Assembly (NCBI RefSeq): GCF_000196495.1
Contig: NC_011313.1
Span: 1,142,462 to 1,206,461 of the forward strand
Source: Aliivibrio salmonicida LFI1238
GTDB lineage: Bacteria > Pseudomonadota > Gammaproteobacteria > Enterobacterales > Vibrionaceae
DNA: 64,000 nt
Reading direction: 5' to 3'
Shown piece after piece: positions 56,568 to 64,000 of the stretch. Numbering within the stretch: position 1 is the stretch's first letter; each line of letters begins with the position of its first letter. The translations under genes were made by a program, and so were the position numbers. Below the pieces are notes generated by a model, which searched no databases, was not told the DNA's origin, and was given only the letters and a program-made list of their open reading frames with translations.

Positions 56568-57233
56568 TTACTCATCATAATTTATAATTGGGTGGTTTAA
56601 CCTCAGGCCTTTGTTTCTTTGTCGTAAGTCATTCCATAAACTTAATCGAGATGACCTCCCTGCCTGTTGTCCATTTCCTTTGCCTTTCATCAACCACAAA
56701 TGTTGACCATTAAAACTGTATATAGGCAATAAATCGGTTCTTTGCGTTGCTGGTTTAATTTCTTTATCTAAATTGTCTAAAATTAATGGAATTGCTGATG
56801 GTGTAGGGTAATAAGCTAAAACCATGTGAAACTGATTAAGCTCTAACGCTTTCAAATAAATAAGTCTGAGTTTTTTATCTGGTACGCCAAGTTATAATAA
56901 AGAAAAATATTTGGCTATCGTAAAATCTTCACAATCCCCAGCATTACTACCAAGAAACTCTAAAGGAGTAGCCCAATAATCTTTCTTTCCCCATAATTTA
57001 ATATCATCAACAAAATAGAGCTGATTAAAAAACCGATTCACTTGTTCTAACTTTTCGTTCTCCGATTGATTCTCAATGTCTTCAATCAAATTTCGCCAAG
57101 CAGAAACCCGTTTACCTGCTCTTTCTCCATATTCACCTTTAACCGCTTTTATCCAAGCAAGATCTTGCTTCGTAAATGCAATAGAGCCAATAGAGAACAA
57201 AATTAAAGGAACAACTAACCATTTAGCTCTCAT
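56568..57233 (-). pseudogene. lapG: LapG periplasmic cysteine protease with in-frame stop codon
   Basis: A 666-bp frame encodes a full-length LapG interrupted by TAA at 56892-56894 (codon 114). The first part has a signal peptide, the conserved W..LI linker and catalytic Cys101 in AGDCEDFTIAKYF. After the stop the same frame goes on with LGVPDKKLRLIYLKALELNQ, catalytic His in FHMVLAYY and Asp in LILDNL. The stop replaces a position that is Glu in relatives (GAA to TAA; ELG in the usual sequence). No sequence is lost, so this is a single recent point mutation. The truncated product lacks His and Asp and cannot cleave the adhesin. Confidence 0.92.
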
Positions 57234-57260
57234 TCTGTCTAACGCTCCTTCTCCACATAG

Positions 57261-58652
57261 TTACTCTCTTAAAGCAGAACTTTTCGCTTGAACAATTGGT
57301 TTTAGTAAATAATCCAAAATACTGCGTTTTCCTGTAATAACATCGACCGACGCGGTCATTCCAGGAATAATAAGAAATTGTTTCTCTATCGCAAGTTCAT
57401 CTTGTGATGTTCTTATTCTTACAAGATAAAAACTATTTCCTTCTTCATCTTGGATCGTATCAGCACTGATAAATTCGAGAACGCCTTTTAATCCACCATA
57501 ACGAGTGAAATCATACGCACTAAATTTAACAATGGCAGAAAGCCCCGGTCTTAAAAAGGCAATGTCTTGCGGAGCAATTTTTGCTTCAATCAACAACGTA
57601 TCTTCAGTCGGAACAATCTCAATTAAATCCATTCCAGGTTGAATAACGCCACCAACCGTATTGATATATATTTTTTTAATTGTGCCTGTCACCGGTGATA
57701 AAACGACAGTTCGATTTACTTTATCTTTTAAACCAACTTGGGACTCAGTAAGTGCCGATAATTTATCTTGAATCGTGTTTAGCTTTTCTTGTTGTTCAGA
57801 GCGAAACTTCAACGCAGCATCAATACGATTAAGGATTGTTTCTTGTGCTTCAGAAATTAACACTGGGATTTTTAATTCCGTAGATGTAAGTTCTCTCTTC
57901 GTATCATTCAATTGACGTTGAAGTTTCAATAATTCAATACGAGGAACAACCCCCTCATCAGCTAACGGTTTTGTTATCGCTAATTCTTTTCTTGCATATC
58001 CATAGCCTTTTTGTAAGTTTTTCACTCGAGATTTTAATTCAAGTAAATCTTGTTGTTTTTGTGCTACTTGCTGATCGAATACATAAATACGGTTTTTAAG
58101 GTTATTCATGTCGGCACGGTATTCAGCCATTTGTCTTTGGGCAACGATCGGATTTTCTTTTTTAAACTCATCATCAAACACTAATTTATCATTCGAAATA
58201 ATAACGGATTCTTTCCAACGTTTTTTATTGTTGATATCTTGAATAAGAATACTGTCCATCGAAGCAGATAGTTGCTGAGCACTCGCCGTTAAATTTATGA
58301 GTTGCTTTTTACGCTCTCTAAAATCAGAACGAAATCGAGTGTCATCAATTAATAATAATTGTTGGCCTTTCGTAACTTGGTCACCTTCCTTTACGAGCAT
58401 GTCTTTTACTAAGCCGCCCTCAAGGTTTTGTACTATCTGTAATTGGGAAGATGGAATTACTTTTCCTTGCCCTACCGTTACTTTATCAATCTCTGCCCAT
58501 GAAGCCCATGCTATAGAGATGCAAAAGAAGACAGCAATTATCCATAAAAGAATTTTTGCATTTGTTGGGGTATTAAGAAGTAATGCCGCTGTTTTATCAT
58601 CGACAAATTCAAGCTCATCTTTTTTAAGACGATTCAATCCTTTTTCATTCAT
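57261..58652 (-). CDS. lapC: LapC-type membrane fusion protein of type I secretion
   Basis: 463 residues: one N-terminal helix (ILLWIIAVFFCISIAWASWA, about 34-53), a lipoyl/beta-barrel half (GQGKVIPSSQLQIVQNLEGG), a long coiled-coil hairpin (about 130-310) and the returning lipoyl and barrel strands (VVLSPVTGTIKKIYINTVGG), with a HlyD-type end. It bridges LapB to an outer-membrane channel. First gene of lapC-lapG-lapD-lapB, with gaps of 27, 4 and -8 bp, so one transcript is likely. The parS2 sites lie 144-235 bp upstream of its ATG. Confidence 0.93.
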   Translation of the reverse strand: MNEKGLNRLKKDELEFVDDKTAALLLNTPTNAKILLWIIAVFFCISIAWASWAEIDKVTVGQGKVIPSSQLQIVQNLEGGLVKDMLVKEGDQVTKGQQLLLIDDTRFRSDFRERKKQLINLTASAQQLSASMDSILIQDINNKKRWKESVIISNDKLVFDDEFKKENPIVAQRQMAEYRADMNNLKNRIYVFDQQVAQKQQDLLELKSRVKNLQKGYGYARKELAITKPLADEGVVPRIELLKLQRQLNDTKRELTSTELKIPVLISEAQETILNRIDAALKFRSEQQEKLNTIQDKLSALTESQVGLKDKVNRTVVLSPVTGTIKKIYINTVGGVIQPGMDLIEIVPTEDTLLIEAKIAPQDIAFLRPGLSAIVKFSAYDFTRYGGLKGVLEFISADTIQDEEGNSFYLVRIRTSQDELAIEKQFLIIPGMTASVDVITGKRSILDYLLKPIVQAKSSALRE

Positions 58653-58795
58653 TTAAAAATCCCTTGACCACACGGTGAATGAATAACATTTCCATTACAT
58701 CAAGAATATATCATATTCACTATTTGACACGATATAAATGAAGAGAATATTAGAGGTTAGTTAATGCTTTTCTAAGAAGAGAGAGTAGACAACAG

Positions 58796-58810
58796 ATTTA
58801 CAGTGTAAAT
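58796..58810. other. parS2 site 1 (chromosome II centromere)
   Basis: ATTTACAGTGTAAAT, matching NTTTACANTGTAAAN, the ParB2-binding consensus described for Vibrio chromosome II. It is intergenic between lapC and tmcA. Confidence 0.88.
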
Positions 58811-58826
58811 TGATACTGCGTGTTCG

Positions 58827-58841
58827 ATTTACACTGTAAAT
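58827..58841. other. parS2 site 2
   Basis: ATTTACACTGTAAAT, the same consensus, 31 bp from site 1 (about three helical turns, same face of the DNA). Confidence 0.88.
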
Positions 58842-58864
58842 TTAAAAGAGAGGAAGACTGAAGG

Positions 58865-60970
58865 TTAAGATGATTTACACTGTAAATTGATAAGGATTGA
58901 CTGAATAGATTCGCGTAATACTAATTCCGCTTCGCGCCTTCCTGAGAGCCCTGTAATTTTAATCACCTCACTCCACTCATTCAGCTGCAAAAGCTTTGTA
59001 ATAACTAATTGCTGCTGTATTAAAGAGAGTGAATCTAATAACAATATATTCGATAAAACAAACATTCGTAATTCATACCCAATCACTTCAACACCTAACC
59101 CACCTTTTGTGTACACACTAACTCTTTTCAACATAATTGGTGTTAGTCGATTGGAAGTGATACAAGAAGATAAAAGCCCTTTTGATTCATTCATTCCTAA
59201 ATGAGAGAATACTGACATTAACTGTTCAGGAAACGATGTATGGAAATACTCAACAGCAATTTGATTCCATTCAAGTGATTTTAACGATAACGGTTTAATC
59301 GCCAATAATGAATGGGTACCACTTGCTTTGTCTTTTGTTATTCCTAAACGTACAAAGCCAAACCCTAACTGAGACCAAAATAGATTCAATTCAAAAGTAG
59401 AACCAAAGCTTGTCCCTAAATAATCCATTCCCTCGTCAGCATAATATTCAGAAAGAGTATGAATAAATTCAGAACCAATCCCTCTACCTTGATAATCTAC
59501 AGCAATAGCAATTCTCATAATACGGGCACAATGTTGTATTGCAGGTTCATCAATACACAATATTTGTGTTAAAGAGACCGGTACTAAATGACCTTTTGGA
59601 CGACGAGTTCCGCACTGTATGGCAGAAATAAGATCGTTATCTAGATTCCCTTCAATAGAGATTAATGTACAAGCGATAAGTGCCTTTGTCTTTTTATCGA
59701 TACCAACCCAACACTCTAACGATGTATCTGTAAGTAAAGAAATCCAATCGTTAGGCGATGTTTGATAATGAGCAGAGACTAATAAAGAAAAAAGAGATTG
59801 GGATAGTGAAGCACTACTTAATAATTCATCGGTATTAACACGACGAAAATAAATATCGCGAGAAGAAATAGAGAAAGACTCAGACTCAATATCTACTGAC
59901 GTGGCGTGATTTAATAAAAAAACATGACTCAACCACAATTCTAATGGATCGTTATCATTCCAACGAATTGGTTTTATCATTTCAAGAGTTCGATAATTTG
60001 GTCTTATTTTGGCTAGACTCTGTTTAAATTTAATTTCAAAACCACGCCCAGTTCCTTCATAACCATTGATTGTTGTTGAAAATATCATACGAGAGTATTT
60101 TTCAGATAATGAAAGTAACATTGGCGCAGGGATAGCAGCAGCTTCATCAACACAAACGACATCAACTAAATGCTCGCCTCGTACTAACTCATCCGGTGCA
60201 ATATAGAGTATTGAACTGCCATTAATGATAAGTGTATTTTTGTTATGTTCTACAGGCATTCCCAGTTGAATAGAAACTCTAGCGGCATGAGAAAATATTT
60301 CATCAACACTGGCTCTTTGTGGTGCCGTAATTGCGATCGTTAATTTATGAGATAACACTAATTCTGCAATCGCAATACCAATCGCTGATGATTTCCCTCT
60401 TCCTCTGTCTGCGGTAATAATTAAAGGACGCTTCGCATGTCCAGTAACGACTTTCTTAATTGCTGAAACCGCAACGTCTTGATCATTTGATGCATACACT
60501 TCTGATGTGAATACGGTAGAACCATTTTCAGGACGTTCATACTGAGGAATCGATAATTCTTCAGATAAACATATCATTTCTGTTTTAAAGCCAGAGATCC
60601 ACTGTATTAATGTGGACGGTAACTGCGAGTTCTTATCTTTAACAAAAAAAACAAGCCCTCCTCCAACCAAGGTTCCACATATTGCATTGATCGCATTTGC
60701 ATTAAATTCATCTGAAATATTAATGATCAAACACTGAGATTCTTGACCTAGTTTTTTTAATGCTTTTTTAATAGCAAAAGAAGGAATATCTAAGATTGAT
60801 ATATCGCCATAAATTTCAGTTAGCAGCGATGACGTATTATCTTGGGATAGAAAAGAAGAAAGTAAATCGCCATACCATGCTTTAGAACCTTCTAATAAAA
60901 TAGGGTAACGGATATTACAAACGGAAGCGTCAGACAATACAGAATTAAGAAAGGACAACTGAGAATTCAT
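58865..60970 (-). CDS. tmcA: tRNA(Met) cytidine acetyltransferase TmcA
   Basis: 701 residues from ATG 60970; a further ATG at 61039 would add 23 hydrophobic residues not seen in the family. Order: an N-terminal DUF1726 region, RecD-like helicase/ATPase with Walker A ITADRGRGKSSAIGIAIAE and Walker B CVDEAAAIPAPML, then a GNAT domain (RIAIAVDYQGRGIGSEFIHT) and the C-terminal tRNA-binding tail. It uses acetyl-CoA and ATP to form ac4C34 in elongator tRNA-Met. Its last codons contain a parS2 site. Confidence 0.92.
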   Translation of the reverse strand: MNSQLSFLNSVLSDASVCNIRYPILLEGSKAWYGDLLSSFLSQDNTSSLLTEIYGDISILDIPSFAIKKALKKLGQESQCLIINISDEFNANAINAICGTLVGGGLVFFVKDKNSQLPSTLIQWISGFKTEMICLSEELSIPQYERPENGSTVFTSEVYASNDQDVAVSAIKKVVTGHAKRPLIITADRGRGKSSAIGIAIAELVLSHKLTIAITAPQRASVDEIFSHAARVSIQLGMPVEHNKNTLIINGSSILYIAPDELVRGEHLVDVVCVDEAAAIPAPMLLSLSEKYSRMIFSTTINGYEGTGRGFEIKFKQSLAKIRPNYRTLEMIKPIRWNDNDPLELWLSHVFLLNHATSVDIESESFSISSRDIYFRRVNTDELLSSASLSQSLFSLLVSAHYQTSPNDWISLLTDTSLECWVGIDKKTKALIACTLISIEGNLDNDLISAIQCGTRRPKGHLVPVSLTQILCIDEPAIQHCARIMRIAIAVDYQGRGIGSEFIHTLSEYYADEGMDYLGTSFGSTFELNLFWSQLGFGFVRLGITKDKASGTHSLLAIKPLSLKSLEWNQIAVEYFHTSFPEQLMSVFSHLGMNESKGLLSSCITSNRLTPIMLKRVSVYTKGGLGVEVIGYELRMFVLSNILLLDSLSLIQQQLVITKLLQLNEWSEVIKITGLSGRREAELVLRESIQSILINLQCKSS
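58873..58887. other. parS2 site 3, inside tmcA
   Basis: ATTTACACTGTAAAT within the last codons of tmcA, where it encodes NLQCKS on the minus strand. It lies 46 bp from site 2. Confidence 0.88.
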
Positions 60971-61120
60971 TAGGAAAAAACCAGAAAACAAAATGATTAG
61001 ATACCTAAATTGTAGCATGAGAATAATTATTTCTAGCACACCTCAATAGAAAGTATGACGATAGGAATATGAGCGAGTATAATCAGCCTACATAAATAAA
61101 TTCATCCTTTAGGAATTATC

Positions 61121-61693
61121 ATGCATTTAAGTCAATTAACTCAACCTATCTACCATAAGCTTTATCAAGATATTCACCAATTTCGACATACTTTTGACTT
61201 AGCCGTAGAAGCACCTGAATATTTAGATGAAAAGAATGATGCATTACACACTTCATTAGCTATTGAAGAATTAACAGAATTAGCGGTTGCTGACACCAAA
61301 ATAGAACAAGCAGATGCGATTATCGATACCGTCTATGTATTGATGGGCCGCGCTGTTCATTTAGGAACTAAGAACCTAGAAGACAACTTAAGCATTTCGT
61401 ATTTAGTCGATTTATTATTAAACGTCGCTAAAAATTTAGATATAGATTTTCTACCATGCTGGGATGAAGTGCATTCAAGCAACATGAGTAAAGTATGCAA
61501 AACAGAAGCTGAATACCAAGAAACAAAAGTATTCTATGCAAAGCAAGGGATCGAATTGATGTCGACAGAGAAAGGCGGTTTTATTATTGCTAAATGTGCG
61601 CAAAATGTAGAGCTTGATAATAAAGTAATTAAGCAAGGTAAGGTATTAAAATCCGTTAACTACCGCCCTGCAGATCTTGCTCCTTTAGTATAA
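61121..61693 (+). CDS. MazG/PRA-PH-like all-alpha NTP pyrophosphohydrolase
   Basis: 190 residues. The helical core has the acidic pattern of the superfamily: TSLAIEELTELAVADTKIEQ followed by ADAIIDTVYVLMGRAVHLG (ExxE...E..D.xxD). This Mg-binding arrangement occurs in phosphoribosyl-ATP pyrophosphohydrolase-like and MazG-like enzymes. The C-terminal third (VIKQGKVLKSVNYRPADLAP) resembles the tail seen in phage and Vibrio relatives. Likely house-cleaning of a nucleotide; the substrate is unknown. Divergent from tmcA. Confidence 0.78.
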   Translation: MHLSQLTQPIYHKLYQDIHQFRHTFDLAVEAPEYLDEKNDALHTSLAIEELTELAVADTKIEQADAIIDTVYVLMGRAVHLGTKNLEDNLSISYLVDLLLNVAKNLDIDFLPCWDEVHSSNMSKVCKTEAEYQETKVFYAKQGIELMSTEKGGFIIAKCAQNVELDNKVIKQGKVLKSVNYRPADLAPLV

Positions 61694-61711
61694 ATAATCA
61701 TATCGGCATAA

Positions 61712-61750
61712 AAAAGCGGTACTTATTATAAAAATAAGTACCGCTTTTTA
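61712..61750. terminator. Bidirectional terminator
   Basis: Near-perfect stem AAAAAGCGGTACTTATT/AATAAGTACCGCTTTTT between the convergent MazG-like and parB2 genes, with T-runs in both directions. Confidence 0.88.
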
Positions 61751-61778
61751 TTTATCTAATATAAATCTAGATATTGAA

Positions 61779-62753
61779 TTAAGACACTTTTTGACTAATA
61801 TACGCCAAAATATCTTCCATCAATGCATCATCAACTTTCTTTAAACTCACCGTTAACGCTGAACCTTTACGTTTATAAGACGCTCGACCTTTCACTAATT
61901 CGGTACTTAGTGGTTTTGTTGGTTCTGCTTTTGGTAGTAAATCTTCAATCCAAACTTCAATAAGTTCTGTGACTTCTTTAGTCATACGACTAACACCAAG
62001 TGCTGTAGAACGCATCCAAAGAGCCCCTTGCTCTCCAGCACACTGATGAAGCAACACAGTTTGCTCCTCTTCAGACAACGTATTATAGAGCTTATGAAGC
62101 TTAACTACCGTAGGACGGCCAATCTCACTCACACTTGGGTAAGCCTGAAGTAATTCTAAAGGTAGTGTCGCGGCTTTTAGGGCCCCACTCACTAAAGCTT
62201 CACTACACTGACATACTTTTGCTAATTCTTTTTGATCAGCAACATCACCTCGAGCCAACATTGCATGCATTTCTTTACCACGTTCATATAAAGAAAGCGG
62301 CTTATGTGCGTTAGCGACATCAGAAAGAAACTTAGCGTGTTTCGTATTAATGCCTTCAGCAACATAAATTAAGAAATCTTGCTCAGCTAAAATACACGAC
62401 ATACGACGGCGACTACCATCGAGAACTTCAATTTTTCCGCCTTCAACAAGACGACCAACCGCAGGGTATTGCTGACCACGGTCACGTAACGTTGAAAGAA
62501 TATCAGATAAGGCATGCTCAGTTAAAAAAGACTGTTCACGTGCATTTTCAGCAAAAACAACGGTAGCGTTACTTACGTCTTTTGCCGGAATTTTACGTAA
62601 TTCAAACGTCACCATATCTTCACCAGCAACCGCTAGTTCAATAACTTGAGCTTGAGATTTTGCTGCTTTTTGAGCTTCAACAGGGGTTGTCGCTCTACGC
62701 TTATTTGTTTTTCCAAACAATTTTGCGTTTAAGTCTGACGTTTTAATTGCCAT
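61779..62753 (-). CDS. parB2: Chromosome II partitioning protein ParB2
   Basis: 324 residues. The N-terminal ParB/Sulfiredoxin-like domain includes VGRLVEGGKIEVLDGSRRRM, carrying the GSRR(R) nucleotide-binding motif; the HTH follows (DQKELAKVCQCSEALVSGAL), then a C-terminal dimerisation domain with a basic segment. Its length is close to V. cholerae ParB2. It binds the parS2 palindromes (three lie 3-4 kb away). It follows parA2 with a 3-bp gap. Confidence 0.93.
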   Translation of the reverse strand: MAIKTSDLNAKLFGKTNKRRATTPVEAQKAAKSQAQVIELAVAGEDMVTFELRKIPAKDVSNATVVFAENAREQSFLTEHALSDILSTLRDRGQQYPAVGRLVEGGKIEVLDGSRRRMSCILAEQDFLIYVAEGINTKHAKFLSDVANAHKPLSLYERGKEMHAMLARGDVADQKELAKVCQCSEALVSGALKAATLPLELLQAYPSVSEIGRPTVVKLHKLYNTLSEEEQTVLLHQCAGEQGALWMRSTALGVSRMTKEVTELIEVWIEDLLPKAEPTKPLSTELVKGRASYKRKGSALTVSLKKVDDALMEDILAYISQKVS

Positions 62754-62756
62754 CGG

Positions 62757-63980
62757 TTAGTACTCCCCTTTATTTAACGAATTCCAGTGACTATGTAAAA
62801 CACGCTCAAATTCTAAAGCGCATTTCTTCACTGCATCTTGAGCGACTGCCAATGTTTTTTTACCACCTTCAAAATCAGCCGCCGTTAAATCAAAAACAGT
62901 ACTGTAGGTATCGGCACAAATTTCAAATGCACGACTTCTTGGGATCGTAGCCATCATTACTTGATCGCCTAATAAATAATTCATCTCAGTTAATACTGAC
63001 ACTTGTTTTTTATTATCATCTTCAAACATCGTAGGCATTAAACGAACAAACTCTAAACCATGCCAATCTTCCGGGAACATTTCATAAACCGTTGGTAAAT
63101 GTTGGAAAAAGTTCACTGTTGATGCCCAGTCTAAACGTTTAGCTGCACATGGAATTAGTAATGAATTAGACGCATACATGGCATTCCACACTAGTGGATC
63201 AACGTGTGGACCTGTATCAATCATAATCACATCAAATTGATCAGCGATTGGATCTATCACTTTTTCTTTCAATAGCTTAACAATATCTAATGACCCATTC
63301 GTTGACAAATCTTGCCATGCTTCTGCGTTAAACATAGCATCTTCAGGGAAAGCAGAAATAGTTTTCAAATTCGGATATTGCGTGTTCAATAACACATTTT
63401 TAGCCATAAACTGACCATCAATAACTTCATTTTCTGGCACATTATCAAGCATAATATCAACAGCAGAATAGATAGTATCTTGCTCTGAAACACTGATTTG
63501 AGGGTTTAAAAATAAACGAAGAGACCCTTGTGGATCTAAATCGATTAAGCAAATACGGTAACGTTTTTCTAAATTTAAAGCCAGACAAGCAGCAAGGTGT
63601 ACAGCACTCATTGATTTACCTGTACCCCCTTTTTGGTTCTGAACATTTACAACCCAAGGCTTATTATTTACATTTTTTTTCTGCTCATGGAAAGAAAGCA
63701 TACCGGCAGCTTCCATTAACATGTGTGCTTCTGTTAATGAAATAGAGTAATGATTAGCGTTGTTTTTTGTAAATTGATGACCTTCCGACTCTAAACGAGT
63801 AATCGCTTCATCTAACTTTCTTCTAGTTAAACCAGAACGAGTTTCCATCATTGCTTTAGACATTGGAGGAAAATGCTCATCATTTCTTTCTTCAAGAACT
63901 AATTCAATACGATCAGATTGCACTTGCTGCGTTTGTTCAGCCAATGCTGCCAAATTGGCAATGGTTTTTTCTCTATTCAT
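62757..63980 (-). CDS. parA2: Chromosome II partitioning ATPase ParA2
   Basis: 407 residues. An N-terminal ~100-residue HTH-bearing domain (TRSGLTRRKLDEAITRLESE), as in plasmid type Ia ParA, is followed by a deviant Walker A VQNQKGGTGKSMSAVHLA (about 112-129), Walker A' LIDLDPQGSLRLF and Walker B VIMIDTGPHVDP. The N-terminal domain can repress the operon and bind DNA non-specifically. First gene of parA2-parB2. In Vibrio this pair sits next to oriCII/rctB, which would lie beyond the right edge. Confidence 0.94.
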   Translation of the reverse strand: MNREKTIANLAALAEQTQQVQSDRIELVLEERNDEHFPPMSKAMMETRSGLTRRKLDEAITRLESEGHQFTKNNANHYSISLTEAHMLMEAAGMLSFHEQKKNVNNKPWVVNVQNQKGGTGKSMSAVHLAACLALNLEKRYRICLIDLDPQGSLRLFLNPQISVSEQDTIYSAVDIMLDNVPENEVIDGQFMAKNVLLNTQYPNLKTISAFPEDAMFNAEAWQDLSTNGSLDIVKLLKEKVIDPIADQFDVIMIDTGPHVDPLVWNAMYASNSLLIPCAAKRLDWASTVNFFQHLPTVYEMFPEDWHGLEFVRLMPTMFEDDNKKQVSVLTEMNYLLGDQVMMATIPRSRAFEICADTYSTVFDLTAADFEGGKKTLAVAQDAVKKCALEFERVLHSHWNSLNKGEY

Positions 63981-64000
63981 AATATTCGCCAGTAAAGTTA

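Noticed and set aside
1..64000. CRISPR array or prophage
   Set aside because: No regularly spaced short repeats, cas genes or phage structural genes were seen; the repeats present are IS copies and parS2 sites.

Overview
The window looks like an origin-proximal part of chromosome II of a Vibrionaceae bacterium. It most resembles Aliivibrio, and the heavy insertion-sequence load and gene decay fit an A. salmonicida-like genome; this species call is inference. The DNA is AT-rich. The chromosome II call rests on an adjacent ParA2/ParB2-type pair (61779-63980) and three copies of a 15-bp palindrome (58796-58887) that fit the published Vibrio chromosome II centromere consensus parS2 (NTTTACANTGTAAAN). 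A B12-controlled ABC importer, two yybP-ykoY (Mn) riboswitches and speF-potE are familiar gamma-proteobacterial content.

Layout. 1-4.9 kb: a LysR fragment, an IS91-family element abutting a truncated IS66-family element, and the 3' half of an SLC13 permease. 5-11.3 kb: a hypothetical zinc-binding protein, a small methyltransferase, a multidomain HNH nuclease (candidate restriction factor), a CPBP protease, a rhodanese and an Old Yellow Enzyme-like oxidoreductase. 11.3-17 kb: two identical IS630-family elements in direct orientation around a 5'-truncated diguanylate cyclase, a DsbB-like/DUF5993 pair and a zinc-ribbon protein. 17-24 kb: speF-potE, an IS3 remnant, a MORN-repeat protein, and a frameshifted LysR gene divergent from ynfM. 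24-34.9 kb: an intact diguanylate cyclase, a cobalamin adenosyltransferase-like protein, the B12 importer operon, serine deaminase, a zntB gene with a nonsense codon, nfsA, and an MneA-like Mn exporter. 35-45.3 kb: a LysR gene, an IS30 element, a methyltransferase, yjjW and a yjjI fragment, IS91 copy 2, fragments of an MFS pump and a diheme cytochrome c, and a complete IS66 element. 45.4-52.5 kb: tRNA-Ser, a retropepsin-like protein, Alx/TerC, a Sel1-repeat protein, an RND pump fragment and IS91 copy 3. 52.5-64 kb: the lapC-lapG-lapD-lapB adhesin secretion and retention operon with lapG interrupted by a stop codon, then parS2 sites, tmcA, a MazG-like protein and parB2-parA2.

Themes. (1) Decay: eleven genes are visibly broken. 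Eight are truncated at IS borders (LysR, SLC13, VOC protein, diguanylate cyclase, yjjI, MFS, cytochrome c, RND) and three carry point mutations (ynfL-type LysR frameshift, zntB nonsense, lapG nonsense). None of the IS-truncated genes has its missing half across the IS, so these are rearrangement junctions rather than simple insertions. (2) Metals and cofactors: two Mn exporter-type genes each have a Mn riboswitch, and a B12 importer has a cobalamin riboswitch. (3) c-di-GMP and adhesion: one intact and one truncated diguanylate cyclase plus LapD, but the LapG protease that LapD controls is interrupted. (4) The parS2 cluster lies just upstream of the lap operon, so chromosome segregation and biofilm gene expression may be physically coupled.
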